A DNA stretch of 64,000 nt from Dietzia alimentaria 72 (GCF_000226215.1 NZ_AGFF01000007.1:1-64000), one strand, 5' to 3'; positions 8,821-18,432 are shown, counted from the first letter of the stretch. Notes: generated by a model not told the origin, from the sequence alone. Numbers and translations: made by a program.

Positions 8821-9653
8821 GCCAACCCCACATGAACCCCGCCGACGCCCGGACAGCTTTTGATCCCACGTTGGCGCGCGCTACCGGCCCGCGCGCGTTC
8901 CTGGGTCTGTTGCAGCGCGACATCTGGAACACGCTCCGACACGAACTCGGCGGCTTCCTCGCCCAGTCGCTGATGCAGCCGCTGGCGTTCCTGTTCGTCT
9001 TTGGCCTGGTCCTGCCGAAAATCGGTGCGGCTGACGAGAGCTATGCGACTCAACTCCTCCCGGGCATCATCGCGCTGACGCTCGTGCTCACAGCACTGCA
9101 GAACGTCGCGTTGCCACTGGTGATCGAGTTCTCCTATACGAAGGAGATCGAGGACCGGTTGATGGCTCCCGTCTCCCCGCTGATGGTCGGGGTGGAGAAG
9201 TTGGTGTTTGCCACGGGCAGATCCCTCATCGCGGCGGTGTTGATCCTGCCGCTGGGTGCACTGATCCTGCCGAACGGGCTTCAGACCGGCGGGGCCCACT
9301 GGGGGATGTTCGCCCTCCTGCTGGTCGTCGGAGGCTTCGCGGGAGCGTCCATCGGACTGGTCCTGGGGACGATGGTGCCGCCGAACCGCATCAACATCAT
9401 CTTTGCGGTCGCGCTGACCCCTCTGATCTTCACCGGCGCTACGTTCTACCCCTGGCAGTTGCTCGACTCGTTGCGCTGGTTCCAGGTGCTGACGTTGTTC
9501 AACCCTCTCACCTACGTCTCCGAGGGGATGCGCGCCGCATTGACCGACTCTCCCCATCTGGGCGCGGGATGGATCGCCCTCGGTCTGGCCGTGTCGACCT
9601 CGGTATTCCTGTTCCTGGGGCTGCGCGGGTTCATTCACCGCGCGGTGGACTGA
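8817..9653 (+). CDS. ABC-2 type permease (DrrB-like)
   Basis: A 278-residue membrane protein with about six hydrophobic segments and the ABC-2 pattern, including the MPPNRINIIF-like loop region and a segment ending FNPLTYVSEGMR, a hallmark of DrrB/NodJ-type permeases. ATG 8817 overlaps the ATPase stop. It forms the membrane part of the exporter with the upstream ATPase. Confidence 0.92.
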   Translation: MSQPHMNPADARTAFDPTLARATGPRAFLGLLQRDIWNTLRHELGGFLAQSLMQPLAFLFVFGLVLPKIGAADESYATQLLPGIIALTLVLTALQNVALPLVIEFSYTKEIEDRLMAPVSPLMVGVEKLVFATGRSLIAAVLILPLGALILPNGLQTGGAHWGMFALLLVVGGFAGASIGLVLGTMVPPNRINIIFAVALTPLIFTGATFYPWQLLDSLRWFQVLTLFNPLTYVSEGMRAALTDSPHLGAGWIALGLAVSTSVFLFLGLRGFIHRAVD

Positions 9654-9676
9654 CGACGGGTGGTAGCTTCGCGAAT

Positions 9677-9838
9677 ATGCCGCAACTCATCATCGCCCTG
9701 CTCGCGATTTGGCTCATCCTCAGCATCATCGGATTCGTCGTCAAGGGTCTCGTCTGGCTCGCCGTCATCGGGATCATCCTTTTCCTCGGGACCGCCGCGT
9801 GGGGGTTCGTCAAGAGGGAGACGTTCGGCCGCCGCTAG
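9677..9838 (+). CDS. Small hydrophobic membrane protein
   Basis: A 53-residue protein almost wholly hydrophobic, with two likely membrane helices (about residues 3-19 and 22-42) and a short basic tail ending RETFGRR. It begins 24 bp after the ABC permease and may be its last operon member. Phospholemman-like or holin-like functions cannot be told apart. I see no family signature. Confidence 0.6.
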   Translation: MPQLIIALLAIWLILSIIGFVVKGLVWLAVIGIILFLGTAAWGFVKRETFGRR

Positions 9839-9914
9839 AGGTGCTGGTGGCCACCCTGTGGTGGCAAGTCAACTCCGTCCCGGTCCAGGGTGCGCGCCTG
9901 AGTAGCCTCGGGTC

Positions 9915-10415
9915 ATGAGCGCACTCACGTCGCACGAGCCCGGGACGACCGACGAGATCATGGTCCGGATGCGGTCCGTCATCCCCTTCGTAGCTCTGGG
10001 CGGGACCGCGGTGATCGCGGGCGGCCTGGTGGCCGCCGTGACCCGCCCGCTGGGATTCGACGAGGGCTCCTGGGTGGCGGCCTACCTGGTCCTTGTGATG
10101 GGCGTGGCCCAGATCGGACTCGGGGTGGGGCAGGCCGTGCTCGCGAGAAAGGTGCCGACCATCGCGGTGCGATGGCGGCAGGTTCTCGCGTTCACCGCCG
10201 GCAGCCTCGCCGTCGTCGTTGGCACCCTGGTCGAATCCCCGCTCGCCGTGGTCGCGGGCGGCGCAGTCCTGGTCGCGGGCCTCATACTGTTCCTACTCGC
10301 CGTTCGCGGCTCCGGCGGGCCGGTGATATGGCTGTGGTTCCACCGACTCTTCGTGGCGTTCCTCGCAGGGAGCGTCGTGGTGGGATCGGTGCTGTCATTC
10401 CTGCGTCACATGTGA
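9915..10415 (+). CDS. Five-helix membrane protein of unknown function
   Basis: A 166-residue protein with about five hydrophobic segments separated by short loops, a short polar N-terminus and few charged residues. ATG 9915 is the first start of the frame. No catalytic or transport motif is recognisable. Its stop codon lies inside a perfect palindrome (10404-10417). Confidence 0.7.
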   Translation: MSALTSHEPGTTDEIMVRMRSVIPFVALGGTAVIAGGLVAAVTRPLGFDEGSWVAAYLVLVMGVAQIGLGVGQAVLARKVPTIAVRWRQVLAFTAGSLAVVVGTLVESPLAVVAGGAVLVAGLILFLLAVRGSGGPVIWLWFHRLFVAFLAGSVVVGSVLSFLRHM

Positions 10416-10417
10416 CG
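10404..10417. promoter_or_regulatory. Perfect palindrome CGTCACATGTGACG upstream of the antiporter
   Basis: This 14-bp perfect dyad, with a TCACATGTGA core, overlaps the end of the preceding gene and lies about 70 bp before the antiporter start. It could be an operator; it lacks the spacing of a CRP site. Confidence 0.35.
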
Positions 10418-10485
10418 GGGCGGGCGGGGTGTCGTGACTGCGGAGGCCATTACGCTTCATCCCATCACTCACCGAGAGGGACACC

Positions 10486-11769
10486 ATGACGAGCACTGTC
10501 CTGGCCGTGGAGTCGGCTGCGTCCGCTGACGAGCTCGTCTCGTTGTTCTGGATCGTGTTGGCGGCGTGGGCGGCTCCTGTGCTGTCCGGGTACACGCGCT
10601 CGGTGATCCCCGGCGTGGTCATGCTGCTGGTCGGGGGGATGGCGATCGGGCCGCACGGGCTCGGGCTCGCTGTCGAGGCCGGCGGCGTGGCGATGCTGTC
10701 GGAACTCGGCCTGGGCATGCTGTTCCTGCTGGCCGGCTTCGAGCTCGAGGTCTCGTCGATGACCGGTCGCAGCGGTCGGCGGGCGGGAGGGACCTGGCTG
10801 ATCAGCGTCACCCTCGCGGCTGGGGTGGGGTGGCTGGTGTCGGGGCGCTGGGAGACGGCGGTGGTGATCGGGCTCCTGTTGACCTCGACGGCGATCGGGA
10901 CACTGCTGCCGATCCTCAAGGGCAACGGACACGACGACACTCCCGTGGGGCGAGCGGTCCTCACCCACGGGGCTGTCGGAGAACTGGGTCCTGTCCTGGT
11001 CATGGCCGTACTGCTCGGAACTCGCAGTATCGGGTCTTCGCTCGTGGCTGTGGGGCTGTTCGTGGTCGCCGCGTTGTTCATCACGGCGGTGCCGGCCCGG
11101 GTGCTACGACTCCCCGGCCTGGCGCGGGCACTCGACAGGGGCGCCACCTCGACCGGCCAACTGGGCATGCGCACGGTGATGTTGTTGCTGGCATCCATGA
11201 TGGTGGTGGCGACGGTCTTCGGACTAGACGTTGTGCTCGGGGCGTTCGCGGCAGGGCTCATCCTCCGGCACCTGGTCGACAACCTCGAGAACCGTCACCG
11301 CGAACCCGGAGAGTCCAGCGAGCGGAAACTACCCGGGTTGCTCCTCGATCAGTTGGAGACCGTCGGGTACACGCTGTTCATCCCCGTCTTCTTTGTGGTG
11401 TCGGGGATGGCCATCGATCCCCGCGCGGTCGCCAACGCACCCTGGCTCCTGCTTGCCGTCGTGGGGAGCATGGCCGTTCTCCGCGGCGGGGGAGTCTGGC
11501 TCGGTGAGACGGTGGCGCGCGTGACCCCCGAACTGACCACGTCGCGCGAACGCGTGCGGGTCGGCCTCTATGCGGCCACCGGCCTGCCGATCATCGTCGC
11601 CGTCACCGACGTCGCGGTCTCCAACGGCTTGCTGACCCAGGAGATCTCCTCGGTTCTCGTGGCCGCCGGTGCAGTCACTGTCCTGCTCTTCCCGCTCATC
11701 GCGGAGTTCGTCAACTCGAGGGAGCGTGGTCCCGCCCGGTCGACCGGCGCCCGCCCCGTCGAGTCGTAG
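10486..11769 (+). CDS. Cation/proton antiporter (CPA2, KefB-like)
   Basis: A 427-residue membrane protein with 11-13 hydrophobic segments of the CPA2 sodium/potassium-proton exchanger fold. Recognisable are GMLFLLAGFELE in helix 4, TSTAIGTLLPIL, and the charged helix FGLDVVLGAFAAGLILR, where CPA2 proteins carry the ion-binding Asp. There is no C-terminal TrkA-N nucleotide domain, so it is a short form. GAGAGGG precedes ATG 10486. A hairpin at 11774-11793 follows. Confidence 0.88.
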   Translation: MTSTVLAVESAASADELVSLFWIVLAAWAAPVLSGYTRSVIPGVVMLLVGGMAIGPHGLGLAVEAGGVAMLSELGLGMLFLLAGFELEVSSMTGRSGRRAGGTWLISVTLAAGVGWLVSGRWETAVVIGLLLTSTAIGTLLPILKGNGHDDTPVGRAVLTHGAVGELGPVLVMAVLLGTRSIGSSLVAVGLFVVAALFITAVPARVLRLPGLARALDRGATSTGQLGMRTVMLLLASMMVVATVFGLDVVLGAFAAGLILRHLVDNLENRHREPGESSERKLPGLLLDQLETVGYTLFIPVFFVVSGMAIDPRAVANAPWLLLAVVGSMAVLRGGGVWLGETVARVTPELTTSRERVRVGLYAATGLPIIVAVTDVAVSNGLLTQEISSVLVAAGAVTVLLFPLIAEFVNSRERGPARSTGARPVES

Positions 11770-11773
11770 CGCA

Positions 11774-11793
11774 CGGGCGCGACGGTGCGCCCG
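11774..11793 (+). terminator. Hairpin terminator candidate after the antiporter
   Basis: CGGGCGC (11774-11780) pairs with GCGCCCG (11787-11793) over a 6-nt loop, 5 bp after the antiporter stop. It has no U-tract, as is common in GC-rich actinobacteria. Confidence 0.45.
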
Positions 11794-11906
11794 GCCGTCG
11801 TCGGAACCGCGCGACGCCGTGGGCGCTGGGTTACGGTGACAGTGCAGTCGGGATGCGGCTGTCGCTCTGATCGCCGCTCTCCGTGAAATGGAAGTGGGTA
11901 TCGGTT

Positions 11907-12347
11907 ATGGATGCACAACCAGTCATCGTCGGTGTGGACGGATCGAGCGACTCGGTGCGAGCGCTGCAGTGGGCGGCCGAGTACGCCCGGGATAACGGCG
12001 CGCGGATCCAGGTCCTGGCCGTTTTCGATCGCCCCTCGCTCTGGGGTCCCCTGGGCATGGCCGGCTGGGAGGACACCACCGACCTGGAGGCGGACCGCCG
12101 CAAGATGCTGGGCGAGACCGTTCGGGAAGCGCTGGGGGAGTTCGCGGAGCTGGAAGAGCGGGTGCTGGCCGGGCATCCTGCCGAGGCGCTCGTCAGGGCA
12201 TCGGAGGGTGCCCGGCTGATGGTCGTGGGCAGCCGTGGTCGTGGCGGTTTTGCCGGCTTGTTGCTGGGCTCGGTGAGCCAGCACGTGATCGCGCACAGCC
12301 GATGCCCCGTCGTCGTCATCCCGCACGAGAGCGAACCCGAGCACTGA
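11907..12347 (+). CDS. Universal stress protein (UspA family)
   Basis: A 146-residue single-domain Usp. The N-terminal strand PVIVGVDGSSDS and the ATP-binding motif VVGSRGRGGFAGLLLGSVS (G-2X-G-9X-G-S) indicate the nucleotide-binding subclass. ATG 11907 gives the typical N-terminus; an upstream GTG at 11883 adds eight unrelated residues. The gene converges on the HtaA-domain gene, leaving 10 bp between stops. Confidence 0.92.
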   Translation: MDAQPVIVGVDGSSDSVRALQWAAEYARDNGARIQVLAVFDRPSLWGPLGMAGWEDTTDLEADRRKMLGETVREALGEFAELEERVLAGHPAEALVRASEGARLMVVGSRGRGGFAGLLLGSVSQHVIAHSRCPVVVIPHESEPEH

Positions 12348-12357
12348 CCGCGGCAGC

Positions 12358-13508
12358 TCAGTAGGAGAAGTCCACCGGGGCGATCTGCTGACCGGAGTAC
12401 GGCAGCAACACGCTGGGCTGGCCCAGCGGCAGCAGGAATCTACCGGTGACGGCCCCGAAGGACGAGCGTGAGCCGTCGGCGCCCAGATCGAGGTCCGCGA
12501 GTCGGGTCCGCGACATGTGATCGGTACCGACGGTGTTACCGGTGGATGTCTCCGCGGAGAGGAAAGTTCCCTCCGGGGTGAACTCGATCCACGGGTCACG
12601 CAGCGCGATCTCGGCGAGGTGGAAGCGGGTGAACGACACCACTGTGCCCGAGTACCGCACCACACCGTGACCGGTGGCCGGGTCGATGTCGGCGCCGTCG
12701 GACTCGAACGTCAGCTGGCCGTCAGGGCGCACTCCGGCGCCGTCGGTCCCGGTGACGCCGCCCTGCAGGGTATCCGTGACCAGATCGGTGTACCCGGGCG
12801 CGACACCCCACACGAGGTCCTCCACGACCGGCTTCGGCGCGTTGGGGCCGGGGGTCGGATCGAAGTTCACGGGGACAAAGAACTCTTCCGCCGCGTTGAC
12901 CGCGCCGGCAGCGGCGTAGGTGTAGATGCCGTATTGGGCGCCGGGAGCCGTGGTGGAGGGCTTCTTCACCGTGAGGGTCGCGGTGAAGGACCCGTCGTCG
13001 GCGAGCGGGACCCACTGTTGACGAATGGTGCGGCGGAGGTCGAAGGGGGAGTCCGGCACGCGGTTCAGCGCGTTCTCGGACATCACCCAGGCGGTGGCCG
13101 AGCGCTGCTGGCCCACCCGCGCCTCGGCGGGGGCGTCCACTGACGGCTTCCATTCCGGGGCGAAGGCGCCGAACGTCACGAACGTGCCGTGGGGGACGCC
13201 GGGCGGGACGGGGAGCGGGAGTCCGTTGGTGTTGGCCGACGGGTCGAAGCCCGAGCCTTTGACGACGACGACGTCGCCCTCGTGGACGGGCGCCTGCCCC
13301 AGCGGGGTGGCCCCGTCGGCGCCGAACACCGTGATCGAATGCTCGGCGGCGGGCGCGGGGGCGGGCGCGTCGAGCGACCCGGGCGCGATTGCCGGGAGGG
13401 CGGCGACGGTCGGGGCGGCTGCCGCACCGGTCACCGCCAGGGCGACGATGGCGACGAGTGACGAGGCCACGGCCCGCGCTGTGCTCACAGTGGGTGTTCT
13501 CATGATTC

Positions 13509-13512
<4 letters not shown>
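12358..13512 (-). CDS. Secreted HtaA-domain haem-binding protein
   Basis: A 384-residue exported protein. An N-terminal signal peptide ends near residue 38, then a Pro/Ala linker follows. The body contains a surface-type domain (about 57-215) with WKPS and QQWVP patches, and a C-terminal HtaA-like region (about 230-384) with LVWGV and [24 protein letters not shown]-like segments that match haem-binding HtaA repeats of Corynebacterium. No C-terminal anchor is visible, so it may be released or held by the wall. ATG 13512 has GGAG 7 nt upstream and overlaps the hmuV stop (ATGA). It is the last gene of the iron-regulated hmuO-hmuTUV operon and should deliver haem to HmuT. Confidence 0.82.
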
Positions 13513-14410
<898 letters not shown>

Positions 14411-14414
<4 letters not shown>

Positions 14415-15493
14415 GCCCACCCGCCCTGGGTGCGGCGGGTCCGGAGCAATAACCAGAAGAAGACGGGGCCGCCGACGATCGAGGTGAGCATGCCCAGGGG
14501 CAGGTCGGCGTTGGCCAAGAGCGTCCGGGCACCGACGTCGGCGGCCAGCAGGACCACGGCGCCGCCGATGGTGCTGGCCGGTACGAGCAGACTGTGCCCG
14601 GGACCGACGATCATGCGCAGCGCGTGCGGGACGATGAGCCCGACGAACGCGATGATCCCGGTGAACGCCACACCGGCCGCGACCAGGACGCCCACGATCG
14701 CGATGGCGCGCCAACGCGCGCTCTCGATGTCGACCCCGAGATGGCGGGCCGGACTCTCGCCGAGCGCGAGGAGGTCGAGTTTCGGGGCCAGCAGACGCGC
14801 GCCGACCACACCGATCAGCGCGAGCGGGGCCACCACGGCGACCGTCGACCAGGTGGCACCGCCCAGCGATCCGAGCTGCCAGAACACGATCTGCTCGCGG
14901 GCCGCGGGGGAGGCGGCAAAGACCAGGTAGGCCAGGAGCCCGCCCGCGAGGGCGTTGACGGCGACCCCGGTGAGGATGACCGTCACCACCTCGGTGCGGC
15001 CCTCGGACCTGGCGAGAGCGTAGACGATGATCGTGGTGCCCAGACCGCCGAGGAAGGCCGCGCCCGCCACCATCCAGTTGGTCGAGAAGACCCCGCCCAG
15101 CAGGATCATCGACGCGGCCGCGACCGCGGCCCCGCCGGACACCCCGATCACACCGGCCTCGGCGAGCGGGTTGGCAAAGACGCCCTGCAGGACGGCTCCC
15201 GCGCATCCGAGACTGGCCCCGACCAGCATGGCCATGACCACGCGGGGGAAGCGCACCTGCCAGAGCGCGGCATCGCCCTGCTCGTGGGCGGGCATCGGCC
15301 CGACCCCCACTCCGAGGTGATGGGTGAGGGAGCCGAGCACCTCGGCCGGCGACACGGGGACCTGGCCGAGCCCCGCGGCGATCACGGCGAGGACGGCCAG
15401 CAGGACGAGGCCGCCGCCCAGCACCCACCGGCCGGGAAGGCGGAGCTGGCCGCGCGTGGCGGAGGTGGCGCGACCGGAGACGGTGGTGGTCAT
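14411..15493 (-). CDS. hmuU: Haem ABC transporter permease, FecCD family
   Basis: A 360-residue membrane protein with about nine to ten hydrophobic segments. FecCD hallmarks are VRFPRVVMAMLVGASLGCAGAVLQG-type sequence near residue 90, the GVSGGAA loop, and GIIAFVGLIVPH before the last helices, the coupling region for the ATPase. Its start overlaps the hmuT stop, and its stop overlaps the hmuV start. Confidence 0.94.
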
Positions 15494-16527
15494 GCTCCGT
15501 CCGAACCGTAGTATGCGGTGGCCAGCGCCTCGATGACCCTGCCCGTGGAGGGGCCGAAGCTGAGCAGCACGCTGTCATCCATGTCCAGTACCCGACGGTT
15601 CTTGCCCGCCGGTGTCTGCGCGATCCCGGGCAGGGTGACCAGCCCGTCCACGCCGTCGACCGAGTCGAGCCCGCCCGTCATCATGAGGATCACGTCCGGG
15701 GCGGCCGTGATGAGTGCCTCGCTGGTGACCTGTGTGTACTCCTGGGTCAGGCCGGAGGCGGTGCCGGCGTCGACGCCGCCGATCGCGGTGATCAGCTCGT
15801 CGGCGCCGGAACCGGGGCCCCCGAGCAGGGACACGGCCGAACCGCGCTGGTAGAGGAACGCGATGCTGGGCGGATCGTTCGACTCGGGCACGTCCGCGAT
15901 CGCCCGGTCGATCTCCGATCGTGTGCGCTCGGCCAACGCCCGCCCGGACTCGGGGACCCCGAGGGCCGCGGCGATCGCCTCGATCTGGTCGTCGACGGCA
16001 TCCAGGGTCCGTTCCGGATCGAGGAACACCACCGGGATGCCCGCCTCGCGCAACTGCAGCTGCACCGCCCTGGGTCCGATGCTGGTGTCGGTGAGGACCA
16101 CCGTGGGGGACAGGGCGAGGATCGCCTCCGCGTTGAGCGAGTGCCCGCCGGGTGTGACGTTGGGGATATCGGCTGCCGCCGGAAAACTCGTCGCGGTGTC
16201 CCGGCCCACCAGGTTGTCGCCCAGGCCGAGAGCGAAGATCGTCTCCCCGATGGTGCCGTTCTGGTCCACGGCCACGATGCGGCTGGTATCGGTGATCGTC
16301 ACGGGGACGCCGTCAGCGGACTCGACGGTCACAGGTAGGGCGGGGGCCTGCGGGGCGTCCACCGGTGTCGGGTCGAGATCGTCCAGAACCGCGGTGGCGG
16401 GTCCCGGACCGCTCGTCGGCTCCGGGGTCGTCGACGCACACGCGGTCGCCGCCATCCCGACCGCGAGTAGGAGGGCGACCGCTGCCACCGCGTCGACGAC
16501 GCCGCGAAAGCGGGTCCCCGGGGTCAT
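15490..16527 (-). CDS. hmuT: Haem ABC transporter substrate-binding lipoprotein
   Basis: A 345-residue lipoprotein. The lipobox MAATAC gives lipidated Cys at about residue 30. The body is a class-III binding protein with the family features RIVAVDQNGTIGETIFALGLG and TDTSIGPRAVQLQLREAGIPVV. It binds haem outside the membrane and passes it to HmuUV. It overlaps hmuO upstream and hmuU downstream by 4 bp each. Confidence 0.92.
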   Translation of the reverse strand: MTPGTRFRGVVDAVAAVALLLAVGMAATACASTTPEPTSGPGPATAVLDDLDPTPVDAPQAPALPVTVESADGVPVTITDTSRIVAVDQNGTIGETIFALGLGDNLVGRDTATSFPAAADIPNVTPGGHSLNAEAILALSPTVVLTDTSIGPRAVQLQLREAGIPVVFLDPERTLDAVDDQIEAIAAALGVPESGRALAERTRSEIDRAIADVPESNDPPSIAFLYQRGSAVSLLGGPGSGADELITAIGGVDAGTASGLTQEYTQVTSEALITAAPDVILMMTGGLDSVDGVDGLVTLPGIAQTPAGKNRRVLDMDDSVLLSFGPSTGRVIEALATAYYGSDGA

Positions 16528-17189
16528 CCGTCAGCCCGCATCCGCGCGACCTCGCCGTCGAGCTCGTTAAAGACGTCCCTGTTGAAGCGGAAGGCGTCAC
16601 TGACCTCGTCGATGAACCGCAGCTTCTCGTCGTCGTCCAGCGCGAGCGCGTCCATCGCGGCGCGGTAGTCGTCCTTGAACGGCTTCGGCTTGGGGATCTG
16701 GTCGAAGATGTAGAACCGCACCCCGTCAGTCTCGAAGCCGTACGTGCGTTCCATGATCCGGCGGATGATCTGCCCGCCGGACAGGTCGCCGAGGTAGCGC
16801 AGGTAATGGTGGGCCACGAAGCCGGCGGGCCACGTCGCCGACACCTCGCGGAGGCGGGCCGTGTACCGCTCGGTGGCCGGTAGTGCGGTGATCTGCTCGC
16901 GCCAGCCCGCGCCGAGGTGGAACTGGAGGTCCTGTTCGAGAGCACTCTCGCGCAGCAGACTGTCGTGCAGGAACGGGGCGACGAGGGGATCGGCTGCCAG
17001 ACTCCGGCCCCCGGCCTCGAGGGCGCTGTAGATGAACCACTGTTGGCTCAGGAGTGCGACGTAGGCCTCGCGAGGCAGCTTCCCGTCGAGCAGCCGGGAC
17101 ATGAACTGCGATCCCTCGGCATCGCGGTGTGCGGGGTCGGTGGCGGCTTTGACCTGCGCGGCGAAACCGGGCTCGATGGTGGTCTGCAT
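16524..17189 (-). CDS. hmuO: Biliverdin-producing haem oxygenase
   Basis: A 221-residue alpha-helical enzyme that opens imported haem to biliverdin, CO and iron. The proximal haem ligand is His21 in DPAHRDAE, and the distal helix carries GDLSGGQ (134-140), with the glycines that bend over haem. Length matches bacterial HmuO. Unlike C. diphtheriae, where hmuO is separate, it leads the haem transport operon here. A DtxR box lies about 90 bp upstream. Confidence 0.95.
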   Translation of the reverse strand: MQTTIEPGFAAQVKAATDPAHRDAEGSQFMSRLLDGKLPREAYVALLSQQWFIYSALEAGGRSLAADPLVAPFLHDSLLRESALEQDLQFHLGAGWREQITALPATERYTARLREVSATWPAGFVAHHYLRYLGDLSGGQIIRRIMERTYGFETDGVRFYIFDQIPKPKPFKDDYRAAMDALALDDDEKLRFIDEVSDAFRFNRDVFNELDGEVARMRADG

Positions 17190-17277
17190 AGGGTGTCTCT
17201 CCTCGGATCGGTATCCGTCAACCGTCCCGCGGGCACCCGTGTCCGGGATCCGATCCGCTCTCGTTGACTTCGTGGCT

Positions 17278-17296
17278 GTAGGTTAGCCTAACCTAC
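17278..17296. promoter_or_regulatory. DtxR/IdeR iron box between hmuO and the neocarzinostatin-like gene
   Basis: GTAGGTTAGCCTAACCTAC is a perfect 19-bp dyad and matches the DtxR consensus (TTAGGTTAGCCTAACCTAA) at all but the outermost bases. It lies in the divergent region between genes starting at 17189 and 17322. A TACAAT -10 candidate (17294-17299) for the rightward gene overlaps it, so Fe-DtxR should repress that gene and probably hmuO as well. Confidence 0.92.
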
Positions 17297-17321
17297 AATA
17301 ATCCAAGAGTCGGGAGTACTG

Positions 17322-18017
17322 ATGAACCGTTCGTACCTGCACCGCCACTCGCGTCGCGCCGCCTCCGTCGCCGCACTCGGGGCCCTTGTCCTGGGGCCCG
17401 GATTGGCCGCGGGGGCCGTGGCCTCCGCGGCGCCGGGCGACGACGTCCAGCTCACGCTCTCGGAGAGCACGGAGCTGACCGACGGCCAGGAGATCACCGT
17501 CGAGGGCTCGGGCGTGGATCCCGAGCTCGGCTACTATTTGTCGACCTGCGTGGCCGGCACCAGTGGTCCGACCGGGCCGGACTGTGCTGGGGGACCCAGT
17601 GACAGGTCGGCCTCGGCATGGGTGTCCAACAGTCCGGGCGCCACCGTGCCGGTCAACCCGGACGGCACGTTCACCGCGACCCTCCACGTCACGCGGGCCG
17701 GCGAGACCATGACCGGCGAGCCCGTGGACTGCGACGAGACGCCCTGTGCCGTCACGCTGTTCGGCGACCACCGGAACGGCTTCGTCCACACGGCCGAGGT
17801 GCCCGTCACGTTCGCCTCGCCCGCCGCTGCGTCCGCCGGCGCCTCGTCCGGCGCGACGACCGTTTCCGGATCGGGCGAAGCCACGGACGCCGACGCGGAA
17901 CAGACCGCTGCGGAGTCCGACGAGGACTCGGGCGTGAATCCCGTCTGGTGGATTGCCGGCGGACTCGTGGTGGTGGCGCTCGTCGGCGGCGGAATCGCGG
18001 TCAGCCGCAAGTCGTGA
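17322..18017 (+). CDS. Neocarzinostatin-like domain surface protein with C-terminal membrane anchor
   Basis: A 231-residue exported protein. A signal peptide ends near ASAAPGDD (about residue 37), then a ~110-residue immunoglobulin-like domain of the neocarzinostatin apoprotein type follows. It has paired Cys in YLSTCVAG, DCAGG, VDCDETPCAV and the NPDGTFTATLHVTR strand. A linker rich in Ser, Ala, Asp and Glu leads to a membrane helix (about 205-226) and the basic end SRKS. No chromophore biosynthesis genes are nearby. The shared DtxR box and divergent haem operon argue for a role in haem or iron capture at the surface, like corynebacterial HtaC/ChtC-type proteins (inference). Confidence 0.8.
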   Translation: MNRSYLHRHSRRAASVAALGALVLGPGLAAGAVASAAPGDDVQLTLSESTELTDGQEITVEGSGVDPELGYYLSTCVAGTSGPTGPDCAGGPSDRSASAWVSNSPGATVPVNPDGTFTATLHVTRAGETMTGEPVDCDETPCAVTLFGDHRNGFVHTAEVPVTFASPAAASAGASSGATTVSGSGEATDADAEQTAAESDEDSGVNPVWWIAGGLVVVALVGGGIAVSRKS

Positions 18018-18053
18018 GCATCGCGGAATCGAAACGCAACTGAACGCGGACCA

Positions 18054-18086
18054 CGTCAGGGCCGGGGACATGTCCCGGCCCTGACG
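18054..18086 (+). terminator. Strong hairpin terminator
   Basis: A perfect 13-bp stem (18054-18066 with 18074-18086) and 7-nt loop follow the neocarzinostatin-like gene. There is no U-tract, but the GC-rich stem is typical of actinobacterial terminators. It insulates the riboswitch that follows. Confidence 0.7.
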
Positions 18087-18109
18087 CGTGCAATAATCCG
18101 CTGAGCAAG

Positions 18110-18252
18110 GCGATCACGAAAGAGGAAGCCGGTGTGAATCCGGCGCGGTCCCGCCACTGTAGTCGGGTAGCGACCCTCATCAGCCACGGCCCAGACGGTG
18201 CCGGAAGGCGAGGCGAGCGATGATCCGAGAGCCAGGAGACTCCCGTGATCGC
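18110..18252 (+). ncRNA. Cobalamin (adenosylcobalamin-type) riboswitch aptamer
   Basis: P1 pairs GCGATCACG (18110-18118) with CGTGATCGC (18244-18252). Between them lie the diagnostic cobalamin elements: GGAAGCCGGTGTGAATCCGG-type sequence, then GGTCCCGCCACTGT, and the B12-box GCCAGGAGAC (18231-18240). It lies in the 480-bp leader of a BtuFCD-like operon, which it should switch off when cobalamin is abundant. Confidence 0.93.
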
Positions 18253-18300
18253 GTCCTCATAGCCGGGGCGGATTTCCCCGAGAGAGGTGGCGTCGCCACC

Positions 18301-18390
18301 ATGTTCGCTGTGTCCCCGTTGTCGGGTACCTCGTTTTCCATTCTCCGTGAGACGGTCGCGCGTCGAGGGGTCCTCGACCCACCTGGGTAG
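18301..18390 (+). CDS. Possible 29-codon leader ORF between riboswitch and terminator
   Basis: ATG 18301 opens a 29-residue frame ending at TAG 18388-18390, beginning MFAVSPLSG. GAGAGAGG lies upstream, but a small GGTGGC/GCCACC hairpin (18286-18300) intervenes. The frame ends just before the terminator hairpin. Coding is unproven. Confidence 0.25.
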   Translation: MFAVSPLSGTSFSILRETVARRGVLDPPG

Positions 18391-18407
18391 CCACCACCCG
18401 AAGTTCT

Positions 18408-18432
18408 GACCCGCCCGACTTCCGGGCGGGTC
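18408..18432 (+). terminator. Hairpin of the riboswitch expression platform
   Basis: GACCCGCCCG (18408-18417) pairs perfectly with CGGGCGGGTC (18423-18432) around a 5-nt loop, 156 nt after the aptamer and 65 nt before the btuF start. It is a likely conditional terminator of the leader. Confidence 0.6.

Noticed and set aside
8688-9638. 316-residue Gln/Arg-rich minus-strand frame
   Set aside because: Antisense to the ABC permease, without any domain-like sequence.
14415-15578. N-terminal extension of the hmuV frame
   Set aside because: It runs through hmuU in a different frame; the ATGA overlap at 14411-14414 gives the proper start.
17322-18017. Enediyne antibiotic (neocarzinostatin-type) gene cluster
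   Set aside because: Only the apoprotein-like fold is present. There are no polyketide or chromophore genes around it, and the iron box and membrane anchor argue for another role.
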